Counted from the stretch's first letter, positions 11,881-27,037 are shown. The stretch is DNA of 64,000 bases from Magnetospirillum sp. SS-4 (GCF_902729425.1 NZ_CACVCH010000070.1:62001-126000); one strand, 5' to 3'. Notes: a model not told the origin generated them from the letters alone. Numbers and translations: made by a program.

Positions 11881-13212
11881 TCAGGCCCGTTGTCCGGACA
11901 GCCTCGCCTCGGCCCGGACCCGCCCGATCAGAGGTAACAGAGTCTTGAGTTCCGGTCCATTCTCGCGGCCGGTCAGCGCCAGGCGCAACGGATGGAACAG
12001 CGCCTTGCCCTTGCGGCCGGTGGCCTGTCCGACCGCCCCGGTCCAGGCGGGCCAGGTTCCGGCATCCCACGGTTCGGGTGGCAGCAGGGCGGCGGCGGCC
12101 ATGGTGAAGCCGGCATCCTCGATCACCGGGGCCAGTTCGGCGCGGCAGATGGCCCACCACTGGGCGGCGTCGGACAATTGGGTCAGATTGGCGCGGATGG
12201 CCAGCCAGAACGCCTCGTCAGCCTCGGGCAGGTCGAGACGGTCCCTGACCTCGTCGAAGCCGGCGGTGTGCAGCAGCCGGGCGTCGAGGCGCTCCAGCTC
12301 GGCCGGATCGAATTTGGGCGTGCCACGGGCGAACTTGTCCCAGGCGAAGCCGGCGGCCAGTTCGTCCAGCGAATGGCTGACGACGATGGCATCCGAGGTC
12401 CCCAGCCGGGCCAGCAGCGAGCACAGCGCCATGGGTTCGACGCCACGTTCCCGCAATTCGCCCAGCGACCCCGAACCCAGCCGCTTGGACAGGCCCTCGC
12501 CGCCGGCCCCGGTCAGCAGCGGCAGATGGGCGAAGGCGGGGGGCGTTCCGCCCAGCGCCTGGAACAGCTGAATCTGCGGCGCGGTGTTGGTGACGTGATC
12601 CTCGCCGCGCACCACATGGGTGACGCCGAAATCGATGTCGTCAACCACGCTGGGCAAGGTGTAGAGAAAGGTGCCGTCGCCCCGGATCAGCACCGGGTCG
12701 GACAGGTTGGCGCCGTGGTAATGACTGGCGCCCCGCACGCAATCGTCCCAGCGGACCTCCTCGTGCTCCAGCTTGAAGCGCCAGTGCGGCCGGCGGCCCT
12801 CGACCTCGTATTTGAGCCGGTCATCACGGGAAAGAGCCAGGGCCGAGCGGTCGTAGACCGGCGGCCGGCCGCGCGCCATCTGGAGCTTGCGCTTGAAGTC
12901 CAGTTCCTCGGCGGTTTCCCAGCAGGGATAGAGCCGGCCGGAGGCCTTCAGCGCCTCGGCGACGGCGGCGTAGCGCTCCAGCCGACTCGACTGGGTTTCC
13001 AGCCGGTCCCAGGCCAGGCCCAGCCAGCGCAGGTCCCGCTGGATGGCCTCGGCGAATTCCGGCTTCGAGCGTTCCCGGTCGGTGTCGTCAAGCCTGAGGA
13101 TGAAGCGTCCGCCGCTGGCCCTGACGAACAGCCAGTTGATCAGGGCGATGCGGGCATTGCCTACGTGCAAGAGGCCGGTCGGGCTGGGGGCGAAGCGGAG
13201 AGTGACGGTCAT
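11881..13212 (-). CDS. gltX: Glutamyl-tRNA synthetase
   Basis: 443 aa. The N-terminus [18 protein letters not shown] holds the HIGH-type motif, and EGLSKRLGS is the KMSKS-type loop. The length fits the shorter alphaproteobacterial GltX form. Alphaproteobacteria often carry two gltX genes and make Gln-tRNA by transamidation; whether this copy charges tRNA-Glu, tRNA-Gln or both cannot be read from the sequence. The start overlaps the nadE stop by four bases. Confidence 0.93.
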   Translation of the reverse strand: MTVTLRFAPSPTGLLHVGNARIALINWLFVRASGGRFILRLDDTDRERSKPEFAEAIQRDLRWLGLAWDRLETQSSRLERYAAVAEALKASGRLYPCWETAEELDFKRKLQMARGRPPVYDRSALALSRDDRLKYEVEGRRPHWRFKLEHEEVRWDDCVRGASHYHGANLSDPVLIRGDGTFLYTLPSVVDDIDFGVTHVVRGEDHVTNTAPQIQLFQALGGTPPAFAHLPLLTGAGGEGLSKRLGSGSLGELRERGVEPMALCSLLARLGTSDAIVVSHSLDELAAGFAWDKFARGTPKFDPAELERLDARLLHTAGFDEVRDRLDLPEADEAFWLAIRANLTQLSDAAQWWAICRAELAPVIEDAGFTMAAAALLPPEPWDAGTWPAWTGAVGQATGRKGKALFHPLRLALTGRENGPELKTLLPLIGRVRAEARLSGQRA

Positions 13213-14864
13213 ATCAGCCGGGTGAATGCGTTGGTGATGGGATAGCGACGTTCGCGCCCGAAGGCCCTGGACGACACCTTGACGCCGGGCGGGGCCTGAC
13301 GGCGCTTATATTCGGCGCGGTCCAGCATGCGCCAGACCCGGCGCACCATGTCCTCGTCGAAGCCGTGGGCGCAGGTCTCGGGCACGCTCATCTCGCCCTC
13401 GATCAGGCAGTCCAGGATGGCGTCCAGCACATCGTAGGGCGGCAGCGAATCCTGGTCGGTCTGATTGGGCTTCAGTTCGGCCGAGGGCGGCTTGGCGATC
13501 ACCCGCTCGGGCATGACCGCCCCCCCGGGGCCGAGGCAGCCGGGCGGGCGGGTGTGGTTGCGCCACGAGGACAGGGCGAACACCGTGGTCTTGTAGACGT
13601 CCTTCAGCACGGCATAGCCACCGCACATGTCACCGTACAAGGTGGCGTAGCCGCAGCTCATCTCGCTCTTGTTGCCGGTGGACAGCACCATGGGGCCGAA
13701 CTTGTTGGAGATGCCCATCAGGGTGAGGCCGCGGGCGCGGGACTGAAGGTTCTCCTCGGTGATGTCGGCCTCGCGTCCGGCGAAGACCGGGGCCAGCATG
13801 GACCCGAACACCGCCATGGCCGGCTCGATGGAGATGGTGTCCAGCCGGGTTCCCAGCATTCCGGCGACCAGGGCGGCATCCTCCAGGCTGTCGGCCGAGG
13901 TGTAGGGCGACGGCATCATGACGCACCACACCTTGTCGGGGCCAAGGGCGTCGACGGCGATGGCGGCGCACAGCGCACTGTCGATGCCGCCCGACAGACC
14001 CAGCACCACGCCGGGAAAGCCGTTCTTGACCACATAGTCGCGCAGGCCGGTGACCAGCGCCCGATAGACGTTCTCCAGCCGGGATACCGGCGCGGCCAGG
14101 GCGCCTTCGCAGCACCAGCCGTCGGGCTCGCGGCTCCAGCGGGTGATCTCCACCGCATCGGTCCAGGGCGCGACGCCGGCCGCCGGCCGTCCCTGCCCGT
14201 CCAGCACGAAGGACGAGCCGTCGAACACCAGTTCGTCCTGGCCGCCCACCTGGTTGACGTAAACCAGCGGCAGGCCGGTCTCGGCGATTCGGGCGCGGGC
14301 ATGCTCCAGGCGGAGGTTCGGCTTGTCCATCTCGAAGGGCGAACCGTTCAGCACCACCAGGATCTCGGCGCCGCTTTCCCCCAGGGTCTCGGCGACGTCG
14401 GGATACCACATGTCCTCGCACACCATGACGCCGAGACGGATTCCCCGAAACGCCACCGGTCCCGGCGCGGGGCCGGCGACGAAGACGCGGGCTTCGTCGA
14501 ACACACCGTAATTGGGCAGGTTGTGCTTCAGCCGGGTGGCGGCGACGCGGCCGTGATCCAGCAGCAGGGCGGCGTTGTGCAGCTTGCCCGCCACCCGCCA
14601 CGGCGCCCCCACCAGCATGGCCGGTCCCTCGGCGGTCTCCTCGGCCAGATCGTGGACGGCGGCTTCGCAGGACTCGAGAAAGGCGCCCTTCAACACCAGA
14701 TCCTCGGGCGGATAGCCGCAGACGCACAATTCGCCGAACACCACCAGATCGGCGCCCGCCGCCGCCGCCCGGGCGCGGGCGTCGCGGATCAGGCGGATAT
14801 TGCCGGCGACGTCGCCGACGACGGGGTTGATCTGGGCCAGCGCGATGGTGAGGGTGTCGGACAT
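13209..14864 (-). CDS. nadE: Glutamine-dependent NAD+ synthetase
   Basis: 551 aa. The N-terminal nitrilase-type amidase domain has the triad E45 ([10 protein letters not shown]), K113 (LKHNLPNYG) and C149 ([11 protein letters not shown]) and releases ammonia from glutamine. The C-terminal synthetase domain has the P-loop SGGIDS (291-296) and amidates nicotinic acid adenine dinucleotide to NAD+. ATG 14864 gives the conserved [14 protein letters not shown] start; an upstream TTG at 14879 would add only five residues. Its stop overlaps the gltX start. Confidence 0.95.
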   Translation of the reverse strand: MSDTLTIALAQINPVVGDVAGNIRLIRDARARAAAAGADLVVFGELCVCGYPPEDLVLKGAFLESCEAAVHDLAEETAEGPAMLVGAPWRVAGKLHNAALLLDHGRVAATRLKHNLPNYGVFDEARVFVAGPAPGPVAFRGIRLGVMVCEDMWYPDVAETLGESGAEILVVLNGSPFEMDKPNLRLEHARARIAETGLPLVYVNQVGGQDELVFDGSSFVLDGQGRPAAGVAPWTDAVEITRWSREPDGWCCEGALAAPVSRLENVYRALVTGLRDYVVKNGFPGVVLGLSGGIDSALCAAIAVDALGPDKVWCVMMPSPYTSADSLEDAALVAGMLGTRLDTISIEPAMAVFGSMLAPVFAGREADITEENLQSRARGLTLMGISNKFGPMVLSTGNKSEMSCGYATLYGDMCGGYAVLKDVYKTTVFALSSWRNHTRPPGCLGPGGAVMPERVIAKPPSAELKPNQTDQDSLPPYDVLDAILDCLIEGEMSVPETCAHGFDEDMVRRVWRMLDRAEYKRRQAPPGVKVSSRAFGRERRYPITNAFTRLI

Positions 14865-14942
14865 GGGGGCAAGCCGCAAGGTGAAGGATGCGCGTAGACT
14901 AGTGCCCCGATTCGGAAGTTCGTAGCATTATTTCCGGGATCG

Positions 14943-14977
14943 GGATGCGCGAGGGAAGCGCCGCCCCCCGCGCATCC
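14943..14977 (-). terminator. Stem-loop at the end of the TCA operon
   Basis: GGATGCGCG (14943-14951) pairs perfectly with CGCGCATCC (14969-14977), 7 bases past the lpd stop on the minus strand. No T run follows, so termination may need Rho, but the position fits the operon end. Confidence 0.5.
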
Positions 14978-14983
14978 GTTCCG

Positions 14984-16390
14984 TCAGGTATGCAGGGGAC
15001 GTCCGTCCACCGCCAGGGCCGCTTCCTTGACCGCCTCGCCCAGGCCGGGATGGGAATGGCAGGTGCGGGCGATGTCCTCGGCCGCCGCGCCGAATTCCAT
15101 CGCCAGCACCACTTCCGCCAGCAGGTCGCCGGCATTGGGGCCGACGATATGGGCGCCCAGCACCTTGTCGGTGGCGGCGTCGGCCAGGATCTTGACGAAG
15201 CCGTCGGTCTCGTTCATCGACCGCGCCCGGCCGTTGGCGGTAAAGGGGAACTTGCCGGCCTTGTAGGCGATGCCGTCGGCCTTCAGCTGTTCCTCGGTCC
15301 GGCCCACCGAAGCCACTTCCGGCCAGGTGTAGACCACCGCCGGAATCACCTCGTAGTTCACATGGCCGTGCTGGCCGGCCAGGATCTCGGCCAGGGCGAC
15401 GCCCTCTTCCTCGGCCTTGTGGGCCAGCATGGCGCCGCCGACCACGTCGCCGATGGCATGGATGCCGGGCACATTGGTCTGGAAATGGCCGTCGATCTGG
15501 ACGAAGCCGCGCTTGTCGAGCGCCACGCCCACCTTGTCGAGGCCCAGGCCGTCGGTGTAGGGCTTGCGGCCGATCGCCACCAGCACGCAATCGGCCTCGA
15601 TGGTCTCGGCCGTGCCACCGCTGGCCGCCTCGACCGTCACGGTGGCCTTCCTGCCCTTCTTCTCGACGCCGGTGACCTTGGTGCCCAGCTTGAACTCCAT
15701 GCCCTGCCTGGCCAGAATCCGCTGCATCTGCTTCGAGACCTCGCCGTCGTTGAACGGCAGGATGCGGTCGAGGAATTCCACCACGGTGATCTTGGAGCCC
15801 AGGCGGCCCCAGACGGTGGCCAGTTCCAGGCCGATGACGCCGCCGCCGATCACCACCAGATGCTTGGGCACCTTGGGCAGGGCCAGGGCGCCGGTGGAGG
15901 ACACGATGACCTCCTCGTCGATGGCGATGCCGGGCAGCGGCGTGACGTCGGAGCCGGTGGCGATGATGATATGCTTGGCGGTCAGCACCTTGGCCCCGTC
16001 CTTGGCCGAAACCGTGATCTGGCCGGGGGCGGTGATCTCGCCCGCGCCGATCACGTAGGCGACCTTGTTCTTCTTGAACAGGAACTCGATGCCCTTGGTG
16101 TTGTCGGCGACGACCTTGTCCTTGTGGCCCATCATGGCGGCGAGGTCGAGTTCGACCTTGCCCACCTTGACGCCGAAAGCGGCCAGTTCATGGCCGGCGG
16201 CGTGGAAGTGGTGCGACGCGCTCAGCAGCGCCTTGGACGGAATGCAGCCGACATTGAGGCAGGTGCCGCCGAGCGAGCCGCGCTTCTCGACGCAGGCGGT
16301 CTTCAGGCCCAGCTGGGCGGCGCGGATGGCGGCGACATAGCCGCCGGGGCCACCGCCGATGATGACGACGTCAAAGGTGTTCTCGCTCAT
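14984..16390 (-). CDS. lpd: Dihydrolipoamide dehydrogenase (E3)
   Basis: 468 aa flavoprotein that reoxidises the dihydrolipoyl group of 2-oxoacid dehydrogenases. Visible features are the FAD motif [17 protein letters not shown], the redox pair in GGTCLNVGC (C44, C49), the NAD motif [12 protein letters not shown], and the C-terminal [10 protein letters not shown] with the catalytic His-Glu. The ATG at 16390 has AGGGGAC upstream. It is the last gene of the mdh-suc operon, separated from sucB by a palindromic repeat element, and serves at least the OGDH complex. Confidence 0.96.
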   Translation of the reverse strand: MSENTFDVVIIGGGPGGYVAAIRAAQLGLKTACVEKRGSLGGTCLNVGCIPSKALLSASHHFHAAGHELAAFGVKVGKVELDLAAMMGHKDKVVADNTKGIEFLFKKNKVAYVIGAGEITAPGQITVSAKDGAKVLTAKHIIIATGSDVTPLPGIAIDEEVIVSSTGALALPKVPKHLVVIGGGVIGLELATVWGRLGSKITVVEFLDRILPFNDGEVSKQMQRILARQGMEFKLGTKVTGVEKKGRKATVTVEAASGGTAETIEADCVLVAIGRKPYTDGLGLDKVGVALDKRGFVQIDGHFQTNVPGIHAIGDVVGGAMLAHKAEEEGVALAEILAGQHGHVNYEVIPAVVYTWPEVASVGRTEEQLKADGIAYKAGKFPFTANGRARSMNETDGFVKILADAATDKVLGAHIVGPNAGDLLAEVVLAMEFGAAAEDIARTCHSHPGLGEAVKEAALAVDGRPLHT

Positions 16391-16411
16391 GTTGATTGTC
16401 CCCTGAACCAG

Positions 16412-16471
16412 CGTCACCCCCGGACTTGATCCGGGGGTCCATGGATGGCCGGGTCATGCCCGGCCATGACG
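16412..16471. repeat. Cloverleaf-like palindromic intergenic repeat (REP/RPE-type)
   Basis: Three nested inverted repeats: ACCCCCGGA (16416-16424) with TCCGGGGGT (16430-16438), ATGGCCGGG (16445-16453) with CCCGGCCAT (16459-16467), and outer arms CGTCA (16412-16416) with TGACG (16467-16471). Each inner stem has 9 perfect pairs and a 5-base loop. This layout matches a dispersed palindrome class common in alphaproteobacterial intergenic regions. It sits between sucB and lpd, where a folded RNA could affect lpd levels. Confidence 0.85.
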
Positions 16472-16484
16472 ACAATGGAGTGGA

Positions 16485-17684
16485 TCACATTTCCAGCAGG
16501 ATGCGCTGCGGGTCCTCGATGCATTCCTTGACGCGCACCAGGAAGGACACCGCCTCGCGGCCGTCGATGATGCGGTGGTCGTAGCTGAGCGCCAGATACA
16601 TCATCGGCCGCGCCTTGATGGAACCGTCGGGCATGACCATCGGGCGCTGCTGCACCTTGTGCATGCCCAGGATGCCGGACTGGGGCGTGTTGAGGATGGG
16701 GGTGCTCATCAGCGAGCCGTAGACGCCGCCATTGGAGATGGTGAAGGTGCCGCCGGTCAGGTCCTCCATGGACAGCTTGCCGTCGCGGGCCTTCTTGCCC
16801 AGGTCGGCGATGCCCTGCTCGACCCCGGCGAATGACAGCCGGTCGGCGCCGCGCAGCACCGGCACCACCAGACCCTGCGGCGTGCCGACGGCGACGGCGA
16901 TGTCGTAGTACTTCTTGTAGACCAGATCGTCGCCGTCGATCTCGGCGTTGACCGCCGGCCAGTCCTTCAGCGCCGCGACCGAGGCCTTCACGAAGAACGA
17001 CATGAAGCCCAGCTTGGTGCCGTGCTTCTTCTCGAACTGGTCCTTGTACTGGTTGCGCAGATCGAACAGCGCCGTCATGTCCACCTCGTTGAAGGTGGTC
17101 AGCATGGCGGCGGTGTTCTGGGCTTCCTTCAGGCGGCCGGCGATGGTCTTGCGCAGGCGGGTCATCCTCACCCGCTCCTCCAGTTCGGCCCGGGCACGAG
17201 GACCGGAGGGGGCGGCGGCCTTGGGAGCCGGGGCGGGAGCCGCCGGAGCGGCGGCGGCGGCCAGCACGTCGCCCTTGGTGACGCGGCCATCCTTGCCGGT
17301 GCCGGCGATGGCCGAGGTGTCGATGCCGCTATCGGCGGCGATCTTCTTGGCCGAGGGCATGACGGCGGGCTGGGCGGCGGCGGGAGCCGTCTTGGCCGGA
17401 GCCGGAGCGGCGGCGGGAGCGGCCGCCTTGGGCGCGACGGCGGCCCCGGCGGCGCCGATCACGCCCAGCAGGGCGCCGACCTCGACGGTGGTGCCGGCGG
17501 CGGCGGCGATCTCGGTCAGCGTGCCGGCGGCGGGTGAATTGACCTCGACGGTGACCTTGTCGGTCTCAAGCTCGACCAGCGGCTCGTCTGCCCTGACCGC
17601 GTCACCGACATTCTTGAACCACTTGGCGATGGTGGCCTCGGAGACGGATTCGCCCAGGGTGGGGACCTTGACTTCGATGGACAT
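16485..17684 (-). CDS. sucB: Dihydrolipoamide succinyltransferase (E2 of OGDH)
   Basis: 399 aa. The N-terminal lipoyl domain has the lipoylated lysine K43 ([11 protein letters not shown]), followed by an Ala/Pro-rich linker, an E3/E1-binding domain ([15 protein letters not shown] ... GRVTKGDV) and the catalytic acyltransferase domain with [17 protein letters not shown] near the end. It transfers succinyl from E1 to CoA. It lies 23 bases after sucA and before lpd, as expected for an OGDH gene set. Confidence 0.95.
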   Translation of the reverse strand: MSIEVKVPTLGESVSEATIAKWFKNVGDAVRADEPLVELETDKVTVEVNSPAAGTLTEIAAAAGTTVEVGALLGVIGAAGAAVAPKAAAPAAAPAPAKTAPAAAQPAVMPSAKKIAADSGIDTSAIAGTGKDGRVTKGDVLAAAAAPAAPAPAPKAAAPSGPRARAELEERVRMTRLRKTIAGRLKEAQNTAAMLTTFNEVDMTALFDLRNQYKDQFEKKHGTKLGFMSFFVKASVAALKDWPAVNAEIDGDDLVYKKYYDIAVAVGTPQGLVVPVLRGADRLSFAGVEQGIADLGKKARDGKLSMEDLTGGTFTISNGGVYGSLMSTPILNTPQSGILGMHKVQQRPMVMPDGSIKARPMMYLALSYDHRIIDGREAVSFLVRVKECIEDPQRILLEM

Positions 17685-17707
17685 TGCTTTGAATCCCTTT
17701 TTTTGGT

Positions 17708-20656
<2,949 letters not shown>

Positions 20657-20776
20657 CGCTGCTCGACGCAGGTTCTTGCCCGCGTCCCTTTCGTTTTGGG
20701 GCCGGGGCGGCGCCGCCGGGCGCCGCATCGTTGACGGCGCAAACAACGTTTCTTCTTGTTATGCAAGAGCGGGGGT

Positions 20777-20805
20777 GGTCCGGCACCCCGGCGGCGTGCC
20801 GGACC
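20777..20805 (-). terminator. Intercistronic hairpin between sucD and sucA
   Basis: GGTCCGGCA (20777-20785) pairs perfectly with TGCCGGACC (20797-20805) over an 11-base loop, starting 13 bases after the sucD stop. There is no U tract on the transcribed side, so partial termination, RNA processing or 3'-end protection are all possible. Confidence 0.45.
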
Positions 20806-20817
20806 TTGTTGTCCCGA

Positions 20818-21696
<879 letters not shown>

Positions 21697-21697
21697 G

Positions 21698-22894
21698 TTA
21701 TGCAGCCTCCTTGACGGCCTTCACCACCTTCTCGGCGGCATCGGCGAGATTGTCGGCGGCAATGATGGGCAGGCCCGATTGGGCCATGATCTTCTTGCCC
21801 AGTTCCACGTTGGTGCCTTCGAGGCGGACCACCAGCGGAACGTTCAGGCTGACTTCGCGGGCGGCGGCGACGACGCCCTCGGCAATGACGTCGCAACGCA
21901 TGATGCCGCCGAAGATATTGACCAGGATGCCCTCGACGTTGGGGTCCGAGAGGATCAGCTTGAAGGCGGTGGTGACGCGCTCCTTGGTGGCGCCGCCGCC
22001 GACATCGAGGAAGTTGGCCGGCTCGGAGCCGTACAGCTTGATGATGTCCATGGTGGCCATGGCGAGACCGGCGCCGTTGACCATGCAGCCGATCTGGCCG
22101 TCCAGCTTGATGTAATTGAGCGAGTGGCGGGCGGCCTCCAGCTCGGCCGGGTCTTCCTCGGACTCGTCCCTCAGTTCCTCGATGTCCTTGTGACGGAACA
22201 GGGCGTTGTCGTCGAAGTTAACCTTGGCGTCCAGCGCGATGATCTCGCCGGCGCCGGTGACCACCAGCGGATTGATCTCGACGATCGAGCAATCCAGGTC
22301 CATGAAGGCCTTGTACAGGCCGCCGATGAACTTCACGGCGGTGTTGACCTGCTTGCCCTCCAGCCCCAGGCCGAACGCGATGTTGCGGCCGTGATACTGC
22401 TGGAAGCCCTCGACCGGATCGATGGCGACCTTCAGGATCTTCTCGGGATGGCTATGGGCGACCTCCTCGATCTCCATGCCGCCCTCGGTGGAGGCGACGA
22501 TGGTGACGCGGCAAGTGGCGCGGTCGATCAGCATGGACAGGTACAGCTCGCGCTTGATGTCGCAGCCCTGCTCGATGTAGACGCGCTTGACCTCCTTGCC
22601 GGCCGGGCCGGTCTGGGCGGTGACCAGCACCTTGCCGATCATGTCCTCGGCATTGGCGCCGACATCCTCGACCGACTTGACGACGCGGACGCCGCCCTTG
22701 CCCGAGGGATCGTCCTTGAACTTGCCCTTGCCACGGCCGCCGGCGTGAATCTGCGACTTGACCACCCACACCGGGCCGCCCAGTTCCTTGGCCACCTGGA
22801 TGGCCTCGGCGGCGGTGTAGGCGACGCCGCCCTTCAGCACGGCGACGCCGTACTTGGCCAGCAGCTGCTTGGCCTGATACTCATGGATATTCAT
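21698..22894 (-). CDS. sucC: Succinyl-CoA synthetase beta subunit
   Basis: 398 aa ATP-grasp protein, starting [17 protein letters not shown], the classic SucC N-terminus. The [13 protein letters not shown] loop binds nucleotide, and [18 protein letters not shown] with [16 protein letters not shown] near the C-terminus contacts the alpha subunit and substrate. It follows mdh after a 75-base gap with a strong hairpin. Confidence 0.97.
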   Translation of the reverse strand: MNIHEYQAKQLLAKYGVAVLKGGVAYTAAEAIQVAKELGGPVWVVKSQIHAGGRGKGKFKDDPSGKGGVRVVKSVEDVGANAEDMIGKVLVTAQTGPAGKEVKRVYIEQGCDIKRELYLSMLIDRATCRVTIVASTEGGMEIEEVAHSHPEKILKVAIDPVEGFQQYHGRNIAFGLGLEGKQVNTAVKFIGGLYKAFMDLDCSIVEINPLVVTGAGEIIALDAKVNFDDNALFRHKDIEELRDESEEDPAELEAARHSLNYIKLDGQIGCMVNGAGLAMATMDIIKLYGSEPANFLDVGGGATKERVTTAFKLILSDPNVEGILVNIFGGIMRCDVIAEGVVAAAREVSLNVPLVVRLEGTNVELGKKIMAQSGLPIIAADNLADAAEKVVKAVKEAA

Positions 22895-22922
22895 GGGATT
22901 CGCTTCCCCTTTCGCGTAGACC

Positions 22923-22947
22923 GGCGGGCCGCCTGACGCGGCCCGCC
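22923..22947 (-). terminator. Intercistronic hairpin between mdh and sucC
   Basis: GGCGGGCCGC (22923-22932) pairs perfectly with GCGGCCCGCC (22938-22947) over a 5-base loop. It lies 22 bases after the mdh stop, with no U run. It probably stabilises the mdh 3' end or attenuates read-through into sucC. Confidence 0.5.
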
Positions 22948-22969
22948 TGTTGTTCCTCGGATGCCTGGC

Positions 22970-24133
<1,164 letters not shown>

Positions 24134-24204
24134 TTAAGCCCCTGGACTCGCTCAAGGAAAACCTACCCGGAATGGGATTTGCCCCACCCGAAGGGAGGGG
24201 GCGC

Positions 24205-24221
24205 GGGAGGCTACGCCTCCC
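24205..24221 (-). terminator. Hairpin spanning the chemoreceptor stop codon
   Basis: GGGAGGC (24205-24211) pairs with GCCTCCC (24215-24221) over TAC, which contains part of the stop codon. A GC stem with no U tract; weak evidence for termination. Confidence 0.35.
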
Positions 24222-25923
24222 TGATCCCGTTCAGGAAGCGGTCGACCTCGGCCCGCAGGGTTCCGGCCTGCTGCTGCAACGCCTCGACGGCGCCAAGCAC
24301 GTCGCGGGCGGCGCGGTCGGTTTCCTGGATGGTTTCCGACACGCCGGAAATGGTCTCGAACACGAAATTGGTGCCGGTGGCGGCGTCGTCGATATTGCGG
24401 GCGATCTCCTGGGTGGATGCGCCCTGCTCCTCCACCGCCGTGGCGATGGTGGTGGAAATGCCGTCCATGGACGAAATGGTGGTGCCGATGCCGCGGATGG
24501 CGCGGACCGTCAGATCGGTCTGCTGCTGGATGGTGGAAACCTGGGCCGAGATGTCCTCGGTGGCCCCGACGGTCTGGCGGGCCAGATTCTTGACCTCGGA
24601 GGCGACCACGGCGAAGCCCTTGCCCGCCTCGCCGGCGCGGGCGGCCTCGACGGTGGCGTTCAGCGCCAGCAGATTGGTCTGCTCGGCGATGCCGGTGATC
24701 ATCTCGATGATCTCGCCGATCTTCTCGGCGGCGCCGGCCAGCCCCTGGACGCGGGTATTGACCGAGGCGGCCTCCTTGGTGGCCGAGGCGGCCACCTCGT
24801 TGGAGCGGCCCACCTGCCGGGCGATCTCGCTGATGGAGGAGGTCAGCTTGTCGGCGGCGGCGGCGACCATGCGGACGTTCTGATTGGCCTCGCTGGCCTG
24901 GTTGGCGGCGGCGTTGGCCCGGTCAAGGGCGTGGTCGGCGGAATCCACCATGCCGCGCGCCGCCCCGGTCATCCGAAGCGCCGACGAGGCGACGGCATCG
25001 AGCACCGTCGTCACCGTCCGGTCGAAATTGGCGATCAGGTCCTCCAGGCGGCGCATGCGCGCCTCGCGGGCGGCGGTGCTGGCGCGGGCCTCGACCTCCA
25101 TCTGCTGCTTGGCGACGGTGTTGTCCTTGAACACCTGCACGGCGCGGGCGATGTCGCCGATCTCGTCCCGGCGGTCGAGTTCCGGCACGCTCACCGACAC
25201 ATCGCCCTGGGCGAGGTTGTTCATGCGGTGGGTCATGTCTTCGATGGGATCGGCGATGATCCGCTTGAGGATGGCGCGCACGCCCAGCACCGCGACGATG
25301 GTGGCGAGAACGCCGCCGGCCATCAGCCAGATCAGCACGGTGTTGAGGCGGGCCTCGGTCTCGTCGGTGGACAGCGACGACGACAGCACGGCGATGACGT
25401 CGCCGTCCTTCATATCCATGGCGCCATGGCAGGCGTGGCAGACCTCGTCCTTGGCGCCCTCGGTGACGCCCAGCACGATGGGCAGCGAATAGCGATAGAA
25501 GCCGTCGACGAAGCGGCCGACCGCGACCTTGGTCGCCACCGCCTCGTTGTCGATGTCGTCCTTGGGCAGCTTGGGGGCGCGGTCGGGCTCGGCGTCCTTC
25601 ATGTAGGCGACGACCTTCGGCCCCCAGGCGCTCCACACCTTGCCGGGATAGTGGATGTTGCGGCTGTCGAACCAGTTGTTGAAGACGGCGATGCCGATGT
25701 TGTCGCCGTCCTCGGGCCGCTTGGCCATGACGTTCTGGATCAGGGCGTGCAGCGAGGTCATCTCGTTGACCGACATCTGCTGCAACTGGCGTTCCATCTC
25801 GGCGCGCTCGAAGCGGGCGATGGAGACGACGACGGCCGCGATCAGGGCGACGACCCCCAATCCGACGATGATCATGAAGCGGCTGGACAGCCGCATATTG
25901 CGCCATGCGTGCGACACGGACAC
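24211..25923 (-). CDS. Methyl-accepting chemotaxis protein with a periplasmic c-type heme motif
   Basis: 570 aa. TM1 is about 16-34, a periplasmic domain 35-194, TM2 about 195-215, HAMP about 216-270, and a cytoplasmic signalling domain with the hairpin tip EMITGIAEQTNLLALNATVEAARAG. The periplasmic domain contains CHACH at 162-166, a CxxCH heme c attachment motif, inside a DUF3365/GSU-type sensor-like stretch (EVCHACHGAMDMKDGD). Such domains in Geobacter chemoreceptors bind heme c and are thought to sense redox or ligand gases. This is probably an energy or redox receptor. No che genes are adjacent. Confidence 0.9.
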   Translation of the reverse strand: MSVSHAWRNMRLSSRFMIIVGLGVVALIAAVVVSIARFERAEMERQLQQMSVNEMTSLHALIQNVMAKRPEDGDNIGIAVFNNWFDSRNIHYPGKVWSAWGPKVVAYMKDAEPDRAPKLPKDDIDNEAVATKVAVGRFVDGFYRYSLPIVLGVTEGAKDEVCHACHGAMDMKDGDVIAVLSSSLSTDETEARLNTVLIWLMAGGVLATIVAVLGVRAILKRIIADPIEDMTHRMNNLAQGDVSVSVPELDRRDEIGDIARAVQVFKDNTVAKQQMEVEARASTAAREARMRRLEDLIANFDRTVTTVLDAVASSALRMTGAARGMVDSADHALDRANAAANQASEANQNVRMVAAAADKLTSSISEIARQVGRSNEVAASATKEAASVNTRVQGLAGAAEKIGEIIEMITGIAEQTNLLALNATVEAARAGEAGKGFAVVASEVKNLARQTVGATEDISAQVSTIQQQTDLTVRAIRGIGTTISSMDGISTTIATAVEEQGASTQEIARNIDDAATGTNFVFETISGVSETIQETDRAARDVLGAVEALQQQAGTLRAEVDRFLNGIREA

Positions 25924-26025
25924 TCCATCCGTCCAGGCGGCCGGCTCTTCGCCAAGCCGCGGCGCCCAAGATACCCCGCGGGAAGACTATTACGAAACCA
26001 TGAAAAAGAAAACCGCTTCCCTGCG

Positions 26026-26047
26026 AAAAAAAACGGGCGCCGCGCCG
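26026..26047 (-). terminator. Intrinsic terminator of ilvE
   Basis: On the minus strand a GC-rich stem (26047-26034, 5 pairs with one bulge, loop GGC) is followed by eight U (26033-26026), starting 7 bases past the ilvE stop. The stem is short but the U tract is strong. Confidence 0.6.
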
Positions 26048-26054
26048 ATATTAC

Positions 26055-26927
26055 TTAAGACCTTACCAAGGCGTCATAATCAGCGATCAACTGGCGGGTG
26101 ATCTCGCCGGGGGTGAAGGTATAGGTTCCGATCTCGCGGACCGGCGTCACCTCGGCGGCGGTGCCGGTCAGGAAGCATTCGGCGGCATTGATCATTTCTT
26201 CAGGCATGATTGCCCGCTCCACCACCTTGATTCCACGCGCCCGGGCGAGATCGATCACGGTCTGGCGGGTGATGCCGTTGAGGAAGCAATCGGGCAGCGG
26301 AGTGTGGAGTTCATTTCCGTACACGAAAAAGATATTGGCGCCGGTCGCCTCGGCGACTTGGCCGCGCCAGTCAAGCATCAGCGAATCCTCGTAGCCGTCC
26401 CCCTCGGCCTTGTGCTTGCTCATGGTGCAGATCATGTAAAGTCCCGCCGCCTTGGCGTTGGTCGGGGCCGTCTCGGGATGGGGGCGCTTCCACTCGCTCA
26501 TGTTGAGGCGGATGCCGCGCATGCGGGCCTCGGGGCTCCAGTAGCTGGGCCACGACCAGGTGGCGATGGCGACCCGGATGCGCGACGACTGGGCGGCGAC
26601 GCCCATCATCTCGCTGCCGCGCCACGCCACCGGCCGGACATAGCCGTCGACGATATTGTTGGCCTTGATGGTGTCCAAGGTGGCCTGGTCGATCTGCTCG
26701 ACGCTGAACGGGACCTCGAAGCCGAGGATCCTGGCCGAATCCAGCAGGCGCTGCGAATGTTCGCGCAGCTTGAACACCTTGCCGTTGTACACCCGCTCGC
26801 CCTCGAACACGCAGGATCCGTAATGCAGGCCGTGGGTCAGCACATGGATGCCGGCCGCGCGCCAGTCGACCAGTTTGCCGTCGAACCAGATGAAGCCGTC
26901 GCGGTCGTCGAAGGAAGGGGCTGCCAT
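26055..26927 (-). CDS. ilvE: Branched-chain amino acid aminotransferase
   Basis: 290 aa class IV PLP aminotransferase for Leu, Ile and Val. Diagnostic are FIWFDGKLVDWRAA, HVLTHGLHYGSCVFEGERVY, the PLP lysine in TNAKAAGLY, and GQVAEATGANIFFV. Two in-frame ATGs are possible (26927 and 26939), and neither has a clear Shine-Dalgarno; 26927 gives the usual family N-terminus. It is transcribed divergently from petP, and a perfect minus-strand TTGACA (27020-27025) lies inside the shared operator-like region. Confidence 0.92.
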   Translation of the reverse strand: MAAPSFDDRDGFIWFDGKLVDWRAAGIHVLTHGLHYGSCVFEGERVYNGKVFKLREHSQRLLDSARILGFEVPFSVEQIDQATLDTIKANNIVDGYVRPVAWRGSEMMGVAAQSSRIRVAIATWSWPSYWSPEARMRGIRLNMSEWKRPHPETAPTNAKAAGLYMICTMSKHKAEGDGYEDSLMLDWRGQVAEATGANIFFVYGNELHTPLPDCFLNGITRQTVIDLARARGIKVVERAIMPEEMINAAECFLTGTAAEVTPVREIGTYTFTPGEITRQLIADYDALVRS

Positions 26928-26989
26928 GGGAATGTCCATTCGCAAGGGGTGGCGGAAAAGCGGGTGCGACGGAAAATTACCATTCGCAC

Positions 26990-27018
26990 TTGCACGGCGT
27001 AACATCTATAGGTCATAT
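26990..27018 (+). promoter_or_regulatory. Candidate petP promoter
   Basis: TTGCAC (26990-26995) and TCATAT (27013-27018) are spaced by 17 bases. A start about 7 bases later would fall at the ATG (27027), so the mRNA could be leaderless; no Shine-Dalgarno precedes that ATG. Confidence 0.4.
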
Positions 27019-27037
27019 ATGTCAATATGACTGACAT
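27012..27037. promoter_or_regulatory. Two interleaved inverted repeats at the ilvE/petP divide
   Basis: GTCATAT (27012-27018) with ATATGAC (27025-27031), and ATGTCA (27019-27024) with TGACAT (27032-27037), are both perfect. They cover the petP start codon, its presumed -10, and a minus-strand TTGACA. MarR proteins bind such palindromes and usually autoregulate, so PetP is the likely ligand. Confidence 0.6.

Noticed and set aside
16412-16471. Reading the sucB-lpd palindromes as a tRNA-like gene or intrinsic terminator
   Set aside because: There is no anticodon arm or T-loop sequence and no T tract; the symmetrical arms fit a dispersed palindromic repeat better.
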